From the NCBI GenBank assembly GCA_024278565.1, contig JAJRSY010000169.1, positions 1 through 12,483 of the forward strand: a stretch of 12,483 nt of DNA, in the 5' to 3' direction. The position numbers were made by a program, and so were the translations under genes. Under the pieces are notes generated by a model that saw only the letters and a program-made list of their open reading frames with translations, had not been told where the DNA came from and searched no databases. Each line of letters starts with the position of its first letter. The first letter of the stretch is position 1. The DNA comes from Bacteroidota bacterium. GTDB lineage: Bacteria; Bacteroidota; Bacteroidia; Flavobacteriales; Flavobacteriaceae. Below, one piece after another: positions 5,469 through 12,483 of this stretch.

Positions 5469-5951
5469 ATGTCAAAATTCAGTAAGAAAAAAAGTGGTGA
5501 GTTACCAGCGGTTTCAACCGCATCTTTACCTGATATTGTATTTATGCTCTTGTTCTTCTTTATGACCGTAACGGTTATGAAAGATAGTTCGCTAAAAGTG
5601 ATGAACAATTTACCAAGTGCAAGCGAAGTCAAGAAATTGGAGAAAAAAGATAGGGTCATTTATATTTTTGTGGGTAAACCAACACCAGAATACACAAAGG
5701 TGTTTGGTACAGAACCAAAAATTCAGTTGAATGATAAGTTCGCTAAGCCTTCAGAGGTAGGTGATTTTATTTTGATGGAACGTGCGAAAAAATCACAAGA
5801 TCTACAAAATGTGTTGACTACCGCTCTCAAAGTGGATAGAGATGCCAATATGGGTCTCATTTCTGATATCAAACAGGAATTGCGTAAAGTAAATGCGCTT
5901 AAGGTAAATTATACGACGTCAACGGGGGATGCTTTTGCTAATCTGCAATAA
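5469..5951 (+). CDS. exbD: ExbD/TolR-family protein, second copy
   Basis: The 160-aa ExbD-type protein has a Lys-rich cytoplasmic start, one membrane helix (LPDIVFMLLFFFMTVTVM) with the conserved Asp22, then a periplasmic domain of about 120 residues. It lacks the CxxC insert of the preceding copy. The region EKKDRVIYIFVGKPTPEY marks the first strands of the periplasmic fold. It is the last gene of the exbB operon; a strong terminator begins 21 bp after the stop. Two unlike ExbD copies next to one ExbB suggest a heteromeric motor, though two separate motors sharing ExbB cannot be excluded. No TonB gene is within view. Confidence 0.92.
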   Translation: MSKFSKKKSGELPAVSTASLPDIVFMLLFFFMTVTVMKDSSLKVMNNLPSASEVKKLEKKDRVIYIFVGKPTPEYTKVFGTEPKIQLNDKFAKPSEVGDFILMERAKKSQDLQNVLTTALKVDRDANMGLISDIKQELRKVNALKVNYTTSTGDAFANLQ

Positions 5952-5971
5952 TATTTAAGAATTTCAAACTT

Positions 5972-6013
5972 ATTAAAACCGCTTTGACCAGTATTGGTCA
6001 AAGCGGTTTTAAT
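5972..6013 (+). terminator. Intrinsic terminator of the exbB-exbD operon
   Basis: A near-ideal hairpin: a perfect 19-bp stem (arms 5972-5990 and 5995-6013, including CCGCTTTGACCA and its complement) with loop GTAT, followed by a short T-run ending at 6018. It separates the exbD operon from the next gene. The stem is symmetric with A/T tracts on both sides, so it could stop transcription from either strand. Confidence 0.9.
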
Positions 6014-6025
6014 TTTTTAACTTTA
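5994..6025 (+). promoter_or_regulatory. Candidate promoter for the PorT-like gene, overlapping the terminator
   Basis: A TTG at 5994-5996 and TAACTTTA at 6018-6025 are separated by 21 bp, the expected layout of the Bacteroidota TTG / TAnnTTTG promoter (last base A instead of G). The -33 element falls in the loop and 3' arm of the terminator. The start point would fall at or close to the ATG at 6031, giving a very short or absent leader. This is inferred from motif and spacing only. Confidence 0.45.
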
Positions 6026-6030
6026 GGGCT

Positions 6031-6711
6031 ATGAAACATGTTGTTTTAGGTCTTTTGTTTAGCCTGTCATTTTGCTTGTATTCTCAGACAGTAGAAGATA
6101 CTTTCACGGTTGATGAGCACTATCTAGAAGATCAGTTTTATATGGGTCTCACCTATAACTTTTTATTGGGCCAGCCCAATGGTGTTAGCCAGCGAAATCT
6201 ATCGTATGGTCTACAGGCAGGTTTTATCAAAGACATACCCTTAAATCAAAAAAGAACCGTTGCCTTGGGTATAGGTCTAGGCTTGGCTTTGAATACCTAT
6301 TATTCGAACATTAGGGCTTCAGAGGCCTTAAATGGTGTTGAATACCGCATCATTACCGAAGATCTCAAACGAAGTAAGTTGGAAACCCATGCGATAGAAA
6401 TGCCCATAGAATTCAGATTGAGAAATTCAACGCCCGAGGATTATAAGTTTTGGCGAGTCTATGCCGGGGTGCGATTGGCCTATGGTCTGGGAGCTCGTTC
6501 TAAATACATCGCGGATGAGGTAAGGGAATCTTTCAAAAATACCGATGTTAGACAATTTTCATACGGCCTTACCTTGAACTTTGGGTGGAACACTTTTAAT
6601 ATTCATGGGTATTATTCATTGACTGGGCTTTTTAATGATGGGGTTATGGTTAATGGTGAGGGTATTACCATGAAACCCTTACGAATCGGTTTTATTTTCT
6701 ATATTTTATAG
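6031..6711 (+). CDS. Outer membrane beta-barrel protein, PorT-like
   Basis: The 226-aa protein has a clear signal peptide (MKHVVLGLLFSLSFCLYSQ, cleavage about residue 18-19). It then shows alternating hydrophobic/polar strands rich in Gly, Tyr and Phe: YMGLTYNFLLG, SYGLQAGFIKDI, TVALGIGLGLALNTYYS, WRVYAGVRLAYGLGARS, FSYGLTLNFGWNTFNIHGYYSLTGL and a final strand LRIGFIFYIL. This is the pattern of a small 8- to 10-strand barrel of the PorT / OMP_b-brl_2 type. PorT itself belongs to type IX secretion, but the strands here do not allow me to say it is that component. It follows the ExbB/ExbD operon past a strong terminator, so it is probably expressed on its own, and it converges with the PAP2-like gene across 10 bp. 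Confidence 0.75.
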   Translation: MKHVVLGLLFSLSFCLYSQTVEDTFTVDEHYLEDQFYMGLTYNFLLGQPNGVSQRNLSYGLQAGFIKDIPLNQKRTVALGIGLGLALNTYYSNIRASEALNGVEYRIITEDLKRSKLETHAIEMPIEFRLRNSTPEDYKFWRVYAGVRLAYGLGARSKYIADEVRESFKNTDVRQFSYGLTLNFGWNTFNIHGYYSLTGLFNDGVMVNGEGITMKPLRIGFIFYIL

Positions 6712-6721
6712 ATAGAGGTGA

Positions 6722-7327
6722 CTACAGCCAAAACTTTACGGTCAAGAGTTGTGAAACCAACCCAATAAGAAAGCCGACCAACACCTCTGCCCTGCTATGT
6801 ACATTTAAGTAAAGTCGCGAGCTGGCCACCAGGCCTGTTGCCAGAATTACCAAGCTTATGATTAGGGTGATATTGATTTCGAAGTGAACGCTAAGACCTA
6901 CCAAATACATTAACAAACTACCCATGCCCATAAGGTGAATGCTGCTGTTGAAGTTAAAGAACAACAAGAGCAATGTAGCCATTACTGCCGAAATTAGACC
7001 AATGAAATAGTAATGCAGTTCTATGGTGAAATTGTTCGGAATAATCTTGTAGATTACAATCAAGAGTAGTGAAAGGCTAACGTAAAGGGAGTATTTCCGT
7101 TCTTGAATGGTGGGGGTAAATACCGAACTTACCATTCCAATATTTTTTAGGATAAGGTAGGATATAATGGGGATAATGACCGTTAAGATAAAAATGGGCA
7201 AAATGTTTCCGCTTTGAAATTCTGGCGGACCATATTTTGGGGTAAACATGAAGTATAAAACGGTACCTACGATGGGTATATAAAGAGGATGGAATATATA
7301 GGAAATCGTTTTAAGAAAAAGTTTCAT
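6722..7327 (-). CDS. PAP2-related integral membrane protein
   Basis: The 201-aa protein has about six membrane helices. A PAP2-like motif is visible near the C-terminus: SR-x5-H-x3-E in SSRLYLNVHSRAEVLVG (Ser170, Arg171, His177, Glu181), close to the SRxxxxxHxxxD signature of PAP2 phosphatases. A second, weakened motif is SSIHLMG at 128-134, where PSGH is usual. The first motif (KxxxxxxRP) is not clear; PTIQERKYS at 72-80 holds the only similar basic residues. This could be a lipid phosphate or undecaprenyl-pyrophosphate phosphatase relative, or a derived non-catalytic one. It is convergent with the PorT-like gene and lies 71 bp downstream of rpoN on the same strand. No terminator is visible between. 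Confidence 0.65.
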   Translation of the reverse strand: MKLFLKTISYIFHPLYIPIVGTVLYFMFTPKYGPPEFQSGNILPIFILTVIIPIISYLILKNIGMVSSVFTPTIQERKYSLYVSLSLLLIVIYKIIPNNFTIELHYYFIGLISAVMATLLLLFFNFNSSIHLMGMGSLLMYLVGLSVHFEINITLIISLVILATGLVASSRLYLNVHSRAEVLVGFLIGLVSQLLTVKFWL

Positions 7328-7398
7328 CGTGTAAATAAGTATCTAAATCGATTCGCTTGCAAACAATAAATAACCAAAGTGATGGGATTTGGGTAGCA

Positions 7399-8856
7399 TC
7401 AAATTTGTTTTCTCAAGCGCGCCACCGGAATATCTAGTTGTTCTCTGTATTTAGCAATCGTTCTTCGTGCTATGGGATACCCTTTTTCTTTGAGGATTGC
7501 CGCCAATTTATCGTCGGTCAACGGTTTTTTCTTTGACTCTTCTTTAATAACCGTTTCCAGTATTTTTTTGATTTCTTTGGTTGACACATCTTCACCTTGG
7601 TCATTTTTCATCGATTCTGAAAAAAATATTTTGATGAGCTTTATACCATAAGGGGTATCTACATACTTGCTGTTGGCTACCCGTGATACGGTAGAAACAT
7701 CCATATCAATGTCATCGGCAATGTTCTTTAAGATCATGGGGCGAAGATTGCGTTCGTCACCGGTAAGAAAATATTCTTTTTGATACTGCATTATAGAGTT
7801 CATGGTAATGAACAGTGTTTGCTGTCTTTGACGAATGGCATCAATGAACCATTTGGCGGCATCTAATTTTTGTTTGATGAACTGTACCGTATCTTTCTGT
7901 GATTTCGTCTTCTTCTTGGCGTCTTTGTACCCCTTGAGCATATTGTTGTACTCTCTTGATACATGAAGCTCTGGGGCATTTCTTCCGTTTAGGGCAAGTT
8001 CTAGTTCACCTTCAACGATTCGTATGGTGAAATCAGGAACAACATGCTCTACCTGACGATTGTTGCCCGAATAAGACCCACCTGGCTTGGGGTTCAGTTT
8101 TTCGATTTCAGAAATAGCTTCCCTGAGTTCATCTTCTGAAATACCGTGTTTTTGAATGAGTTTTTTATAGTGTTTCTTACTAAATTGTTCAAAAGATCTT
8201 TCTAATATTTCAATGGCCCTTTCAATACCCGGGGTCAGCTTTTTTCGTTTCAATTGAATGATAAGGCATTCTTCCAACGATCTTGCAGCAACTCCGGGGG
8301 GATCCAGTTCCTGCACTAAACGCAATACTTTTTCAATGGTTTTTTCATCGGTATAGATGTTCTGGGTAAAGGCAAGATCATCCATGATATCTGCGATGGG
8401 TCTTCTGATATACCCACTTTCGTCAACACTGCCCACCAAAAATTCGGCAATGCTCCATTCCTCATTGTTCAAATAAGAGGTGTCCAACTGTCTAAGAAGA
8501 TATTGGTTGAAAGAAACACCTGCCGCATGGGGCATGGTTTTTTCTTCATCATCGGCACTATAGTTGTTTGCCCTAGTGCGATAATCAGGTATTTCGTCAT
8601 CACTTAGATATTCGTCAATATTGATATCATCGGCAGTGATGCTCTCATTATCGGTTTCCTCTTCGTACATATCGTCGAAATCGTCATCTAGGTCATCACT
8701 TTCTTCTTTACCGCCTTCTAGGGCTGGGTTTTCTTCCAGTTCTTGTTTGAGGCGTTGTTCAAATGCCTGTGTGGGCAGTTGTATCAACTTCATCAACTGA
8801 ATTTGTTGAGGCGATAGCTTTTGTGATAATTTAAACTGTAAGTATTGTTTTAGCAT
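7399..8856 (-). CDS. rpoN: RNA polymerase sigma-54 factor
   Basis: The 485-aa sigma-54 directs RNA polymerase to -24/-12 promoters and needs an AAA+ activator. Region I is at the N-terminus (LKQYLQFKLSQKLSPQQIQLMKLIQLP, about 2-28), rich in Gln and Leu. It is followed by an unusually acidic region II (about 50-106, with runs of Asp/Glu), the core-binding domain (about 110-290), a helix-turn-helix (about 370-400, MILKNIADDIDMDVSTVSRVANSKY) and the RpoN box ARRTIAKYRE at 463-472. The box differs from the usual ARRTVAKYRE by one conservative change. Length is normal. No enhancer-binding activator gene is in view. It lies between asnS and the PAP2-like gene, all minus strand. Confidence 0.96.
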   Translation of the reverse strand: MLKQYLQFKLSQKLSPQQIQLMKLIQLPTQAFEQRLKQELEENPALEGGKEESDDLDDDFDDMYEEETDNESITADDINIDEYLSDDEIPDYRTRANNYSADDEEKTMPHAAGVSFNQYLLRQLDTSYLNNEEWSIAEFLVGSVDESGYIRRPIADIMDDLAFTQNIYTDEKTIEKVLRLVQELDPPGVAARSLEECLIIQLKRKKLTPGIERAIEILERSFEQFSKKHYKKLIQKHGISEDELREAISEIEKLNPKPGGSYSGNNRQVEHVVPDFTIRIVEGELELALNGRNAPELHVSREYNNMLKGYKDAKKKTKSQKDTVQFIKQKLDAAKWFIDAIRQRQQTLFITMNSIMQYQKEYFLTGDERNLRPMILKNIADDIDMDVSTVSRVANSKYVDTPYGIKLIKIFFSESMKNDQGEDVSTKEIKKILETVIKEESKKKPLTDDKLAAILKEKGYPIARRTIAKYREQLDIPVARLRKQI

Positions 8857-9074
8857 TGGTAAAATTCTACATCTTTTAAAGAACTCGTCTTATGTTCATA
8901 AAGTTAAAGAAAAAATCACTGTTTTATTTCATTTGTGCCCAAGATAATAGTCTAGTAAATAAACTGAACTCGTTTAAATTTTTTCAATTGACCAAGAATT
9001 ACTTAGATCTAGCCGACCTGCCCTTGGGCGAGGTTGCTAAATTTCTTTTTGGCTATCGCTCTGCGAATAAACTG

Positions 9075-9095
9075 CCTCGATGCAAGCATACGAGG
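9075..9095. repeat. Imperfect hairpin with GCAAGC centre
   Basis: Arms CCTCGATGC and GCAT-A-CGAGG pair with one bulged A. The centre is GCAAGC, as in the palindromes at 857-867 and 9157-9170, which suggests a common repeat family. Confidence 0.45.
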
Positions 9096-9121
9096 TATTT
9101 AGTGGAAGAAAGTTTTTTCAA

Positions 9122-9140
9122 TGAAAACCTAAGGTTTTCA
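9122..9140. repeat. Perfect hairpin, 8-bp stem and 3-nt loop
   Basis: Stem TGAAAACC, loop TAA, stem GGTTTTCA. It is one of several small-loop hairpins in the gene-free parts of the window. Read on the minus strand it lies 51-69 nt after the asnS stop and could add to transcript end formation. Confidence 0.5.
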
Positions 9141-9150
9141 AACTTCCCTC

Positions 9151-9179
9151 TTAATGCGAGGCAAGCCTCGGGGAATTAA
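9151..9179. repeat. REP-like palindrome sharing its core with 857-867
   Basis: Stem CGAGG / CCTCG with loop CAAG (9157-9161 with 9166-9170), flanked by outer arms TTAAT / ATTAA (9151-9155 with 9175-9179). The 11-nt core CGAGGCAAGCC is identical to 857-867, more than 8 kb away. Both copies are in intergenic DNA. Confidence 0.55.
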
Positions 9180-9190
9180 ACCCTAAGAGA

Positions 9191-10624
9191 TTAAAAATCG
9201 GCATTTTGGGGAGTTCGTGGAAAAGGTATTACATCTCTGATGTTTCCCATTCCTGTGGCAAATAGCACCAAGCGCTCAAAACCAAGTCCGAAGCCACTGT
9301 GAACGGCAGTACCGAATTTACGTAGATCTAGGTACCACCATAGTTCTTCTTCGGGTATGCCCAAGGCTTCCATTTTGCTTTTCAGTACATCTAAGCGCTC
9401 TTCACGCTGTGAGCCCCCAACGATTTCACCAATGCCCGGAAACAGGATATCCATTGCACGTACGGTATTGCCATCTTCGTTCAAACGCATATAGAACGCC
9501 TTGATCTTCGCTGGGTAATCATACAGTATAACGGGGCATTTAAAGTGTTTCTCTACCAAGAAACGTTCATGTTCGCTTTGCAGGTCTGCACCCCATTCAT
9601 CAATACGATATTTGAATTTTTTCTTTTTGTTGGGTTTGCAGTTCCTTAATATGTCTATTGCTTCGGTATAGGTGATTCGTTTAAATGTATTGTCAGCAAC
9701 GAATTTCAACTTATCGATCAATGGCATTTCGCTGCGTTCGGCCTGGGGTTTTGTTTTTTCCTCGTCCAATAAGCGTTTTTCCAAAAATCGAAGATCATCA
9801 TCGCAATTTTTCAAAATGTATTTAATGACGTTCTTGATGAAATCTTCTGCAAGATCCATATTGTCATCTAGATCATTGAAGGCCACTTCGGGTTCTATCA
9901 TCCAGAATTCGGCCAAGTGCCTTGTTGTATTCGAGTTTTCTGCCCTAAATGTGGGGCCAAAGGTGTAGACCTTGCCCAATGCCATGGCATAGGCCTCGGC
10001 CTCTAACTGGCCCGATACCGTTAAATTGGTTTCCTTCCCGAAGAAATCTTCTTTATAATTGATTTCACCATTTTCATTTAATGGTGGGTTCTTTGGGTCT
10101 AAGGTGGTTACCCTGAACATTTCACCTGCACCTTCGGCATCAGATCCGGTAACAATCGGGGCATGGAAATAATAAAATCCGTTTTGTTGAAAATACTGGT
10201 GAATGGCAAACGACAGTGCAGAACGTACCCGCATAATGGCAGAAAACGTATTCGTGCGCACTCTTAGGTGGGCTTGCTCCCTCAAAAACTCCATCGAGTG
10301 TTTTTTTGGTTGGATCGGGTACACCTCTGGATCTGCCCCGCCATGAACAAATAGTTCTTTGACCTGAATTTCGACACTTTGCCCCCTGCCTTGACTTTCT
10401 ATCAAGATGCCGGTTATCTTTAGGGCAGCTCCTGTATTTACTTGTTTTAGTAGCTGCTCATCAAAATTCTCAAAGTCAACTACGCATTGAATGTTGTTTA
10501 TGGTTGATCCGTCATTAAGGGCAATAAAACGATTGCTCCTAAATGTTTTTACCCATCCGTTTGTTACAACTTTCTGTGATTTTGGTTCGGTGGCAAGTAG
10601 TTCTTTTACGCTAAGGGATTTCAT
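9191..10624 (-). CDS. asnS: Asparaginyl-tRNA synthetase
   Basis: The 477-aa class IIb synthetase charges tRNA-Asn with asparagine in the cytoplasm. An N-terminal OB-fold anticodon-binding domain (about 1-110, GWVKTFRSNRFIALNDGS) precedes the catalytic core. Motif 1 lies around 138-158, motif 2 is TFRAENSNTTRHLAEFWMIEPE (221-246) and motif 3 is GLGFERLVLFATGMGNIRDVIPFPRTPQ near the C-terminus. The DNPKN-like insert and NSNTTRHLAEFWM segment favour AsnRS over AspRS. Length matches the family. It has its own likely promoter in the 110 bp upstream. The presence of AsnS and the asparaginase above does not by itself imply a link. Confidence 0.96.
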   Translation of the reverse strand: MKSLSVKELLATEPKSQKVVTNGWVKTFRSNRFIALNDGSTINNIQCVVDFENFDEQLLKQVNTGAALKITGILIESQGRGQSVEIQVKELFVHGGADPEVYPIQPKKHSMEFLREQAHLRVRTNTFSAIMRVRSALSFAIHQYFQQNGFYYFHAPIVTGSDAEGAGEMFRVTTLDPKNPPLNENGEINYKEDFFGKETNLTVSGQLEAEAYAMALGKVYTFGPTFRAENSNTTRHLAEFWMIEPEVAFNDLDDNMDLAEDFIKNVIKYILKNCDDDLRFLEKRLLDEEKTKPQAERSEMPLIDKLKFVADNTFKRITYTEAIDILRNCKPNKKKKFKYRIDEWGADLQSEHERFLVEKHFKCPVILYDYPAKIKAFYMRLNEDGNTVRAMDILFPGIGEIVGGSQREERLDVLKSKMEALGIPEEELWWYLDLRKFGTAVHSGFGLGFERLVLFATGMGNIRDVIPFPRTPQNADF

Positions 10625-10641
10625 GTCAAAAAATTAAAATT

Positions 10642-10649
10642 CAAAGATA
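10642..10649 (-). promoter_or_regulatory. Candidate -7 promoter box of asnS
   Basis: On the minus strand TATCTTTG fits TAnnTTTG exactly and lies 17 bp before the asnS start, giving a leader of about ten bases. A possible TTG (complement of 10676-10678) is 26 bp away, a little farther than usual, so the -33 part is uncertain. Confidence 0.42.
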
Positions 10650-10734
10650 GCCTTTTGGTAAAAAAGAACCGATCTCAAAAACAGATTAAATTGTTGTTAG
10701 ACCCAATTCCAAATTAGAAAATCCACTACATGGA

Positions 10735-12483
10735 TCAATCTTTGTTCTTAGGGGTGTTGACCTCATCTTTCGGAAGAATGTCAATTTGGGGTTTTTTAAG
10801 CACCTCTTTGTTGGCAATGCTTTTTTCAAGGGAAAGTAGTAAGGATGGCAGCAATACCAAGTTCGCCAACATAGCGAAAAGCAATGTTGCCGAGACCAGG
10901 GCACCCAAGGCCACGGTTCCGCCAAAATTTGAGATGATGAACACCGAGAAACCGAAGAACAGCACAATTGAAGTATAGAGCATACTCACCCCGGTCTCGC
11001 GCAAAGCGGCATATACCGATGTTTTAATATGCCATTTGTTGGCCATTAGTTCTTGCCTGTATTTTGCTAGAAAGTGTATGGTGTCATCTACTGAAATACC
11101 AAAAGCGATACTAAATACCAAAATCGTGGATGGTTTTATGGGTACCCCGACAAAACCCATAACACCAGCGGTAATCAGCAAAGGCAATAAATTGGGGATT
11201 AATGAAATTACGATCATACGAAAAGACCGAAACAGATAGGCCATAAAAAGGGCGATCAGTAAAATGGCCAGTGCCAATGAAAGCACCAGATTGTTCACCA
11301 AATATTTGGTGCCCTTTAGAAAAAGAAGTGCGCTACCGGTCATGTACACCTCATAGCGCTTGTCAGGAAAAATTTTGGCAATGTTCTCTTTTAACCGTGT
11401 TTCGATTTCTTCCATTCGTTCTGTGGTGACATCTTTCATGAATGTGGTGATCCTAGCGGTTTGACCGGTACTGTCTACAAAACTTTCTAAAAGATTTCCG
11501 TTTTTGGAAGACTTTCGAGCCACATCCATTATAAACGTGTTTTCTTGTGAGGTCGGTAGTTGGTAGTATTTCGGAATGCCGTTGTAAAACGCCTGTTTTG
11601 AATATTTCACCAGATTGACCACTGATATGGGTTTAGAGAGTTCAGGGATTTCTTCGATGACCGCTCCCAATCGATTAAGTCTTTTTAAGGTGGCAAGTTT
11701 TAAAACCCCTTTTGGGCGTTTGGTGTCGACTATGATCTCAACAGGCATAATACCGTCGAACTCTTGCTCAAAAAACCGAATATCTTTGAAAAACTGCTCT
11801 TTTTTCGGCATATCTTCAATAGGGCTCCCAGAAATGTCAATTTGATAGATACCGATTATACTGAGTACCAAAAGGGCTATTGAAGTGATATATATTGAAA
11901 TTCTTTTTTCTTTTACAATACGTACCGTCCAGTTTACAAAGGCATCGACCCATTTTTTGTTCAAATGCTTTAAATGTTTGGTTTTTGGCAGAGGCATAAA
12001 ACTGTAGACAATCGGTATAATTAGGAGCGATAAAATAAATATTCCGATAATATTGATTGAGGCAACAATACCAAATTCTTTTAATAGTTTACTGTCCGTC
12101 ACAATGAAAGTGGCAAAACCCGAAGCCGTGGTAACATTGGTCATCAAGGTGGCATTACCGATTTTTGAGATGACCCTTTGTAATGAAAGGGCCTGATTGC
12201 CATGTTTTTTTACCTCTTGCTGGTATTTGTTGATCAAGAAAATACAGTTCGGTATACCGATTACGATAATCAAGGGCGGGATCAATGCCGTCAATACCGT
12301 TATTTCATACTGCAAAAGTCCTAAAATGCCAAAGGCCCACATGACGCCAATGATCACAACGAACATTGAGATCAAGGTTGCCCTAAAACTTCGAAAGAAA
12401 AAGAAGAACAGTAATGAGGTCACCCCAAGTGCGGCCAAGATAAACTTACCGATCTCATCGATTATATTTTGAGAGTTCATGGT
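10735..12483 (-). CDS. RND/MMPL-superfamily transporter, C-terminal part (5' end outside window)
   Basis: At least 581 residues are visible. The first helix and first periplasmic loop of the usual 12-helix RND plan are missing because the gene continues past the window edge, so the Met at 12480 is internal. Visible residue numbers: helices of the first half at about 13-85 and 113-162; helix 7 at about 194-214; the second periplasmic domain (about 215-392); then the last five helices (about 395-555) and a polar tail. The second half holds GISVDDTIHFLAKYRQE with Asp465-Asp466, the charged pair used for proton coupling. The matching site in the first half reads GIPNCIFLINKYQQE with no Asp. It is most like predicted exporters of the COG1033 type; substrate unknown. 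It is on the same strand as asnS, 110 bp upstream of it. Confidence 0.85.
   Translation of the reverse strand, partial: TMNSQNIIDEIGKFILAALGVTSLLFFFFFRSFRATLISMFVVIIGVMWAFGILGLLQYEITVLTALIPPLIIVIGIPNCIFLINKYQQEVKKHGNQALSLQRVISKIGNATLMTNVTTASGFATFIVTDSKLLKEFGIVASINIIGIFILSLLIIPIVYSFMPLPKTKHLKHLNKKWVDAFVNWTVRIVKEKRISIYITSIALLVLSIIGIYQIDISGSPIEDMPKKEQFFKDIRFFEQEFDGIMPVEIIVDTKRPKGVLKLATLKRLNRLGAVIEEIPELSKPISVVNLVKYSKQAFYNGIPKYYQLPTSQENTFIMDVARKSSKNGNLLESFVDSTGQTARITTFMKDVTTERMEEIETRLKENIAKIFPDKRYEVYMTGSALLFLKGTKYLVNNLVLSLALAILLIALFMAYLFRSFRMIVISLIPNLLPLLITAGVMGFVGVPIKPSTILVFSIAFGISVDDTIHFLAKYRQELMANKWHIKTSVYAALRETGVSMLYTSIVLFFGFSVFIISNFGGTVALGALVSATLLFAMLANLVLLPSLLLSLEKSIANKEVLKKPQIDILPKDEVNTPKNKD

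Larger units (their letters stand above)
8857..9190. other. Spacer between rpoN and asnS with REP-like palindromes
   Basis: These 334 bp contain no credible gene; the open stretch on the plus strand has no recognisable domain and ends inside a palindrome. Near rpoN the DNA is AT-rich and includes TAAAGTTA at 8899-8906, which read on the minus strand is TAACTTTA, a one-mismatch -7 box with no well-placed TTG. The half near asnS holds three hairpins (9075-9095, 9122-9140, 9151-9179). They lie just past the asnS stop and could insulate rpoN from asnS transcripts, but none has a terminal T-run. Confidence 0.55.

Noticed and set aside
8892..9179. Open stretch of about 95 codons between rpoN and asnS
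   Set aside because: It has no recognisable motif, ends inside a REP-like palindrome and overlaps the rpoN upstream region. Treated as spacer.
10686..12472. Several open frames overlapping the RND-type gene on both strands
   Set aside because: They are shadows of the transporter gene, whose hydrophobic helices and VDDTIHF motif fix the true frame.

Overview
The window looks like chromosomal DNA of a marine-type member of the Flavobacteriaceae (Bacteroidota). The basis is protein style and gene set: an ExbB / small membrane protein / ExbD / ExbD cluster, a PorT-like outer membrane barrel, a lysine-rich sigma-54, and several start regions carrying the Bacteroidota -7 promoter box TAnnTTTG rather than -10/Shine-Dalgarno signals. 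Genus was not determined, because no database search was possible.

Region 1 (1-566) is an IS200/IS605-type insertion sequence. It has a single-domain HUH/Y1 transposase gene that is broken by one frameshift, and two hairpins on each side: an identical outer 21-nt palindrome and an inner hairpin with a 7-bp stem and 3-nt loop. Region 2 (567-1042) has no convincing gene. It is filled with palindromic, REP-like debris, including a composite palindrome at 653-711, several small-loop hairpins and a 21-nt imperfect direct repeat.

Region 3 (1043-3493) holds a retropepsin-like aspartic protease on the minus strand. It is divergent, across only 37 bp, from a likely tatD-ansA operon (TatD nuclease and type I asparaginase), which is followed by tRNA-Ser(GGA). 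Region 4 (3578-6013) is a compact operon: exbB, a four-helix membrane protein, and two consecutive exbD paralogs. It ends in a very strong hairpin terminator. This is predicted to form a proton-driven inner membrane motor that energises outer membrane transport. A PorT-like beta-barrel follows, with a promoter that seems to begin inside that terminator.

Region 5 (6722-12483) is all on the minus strand: a PAP2-related membrane protein, rpoN (sigma-54), a REP-like intergenic spacer (8857-9190), asnS (asparaginyl-tRNA synthetase), and the C-terminal part of a large RND/MMPL-type transporter that runs off the window end. Regions 3-5 are mainly housekeeping. The unusual material is concentrated in 1-1042 and, in a smaller form, in 8857-9190. 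I saw no CRISPR array, phage module or defence cluster.
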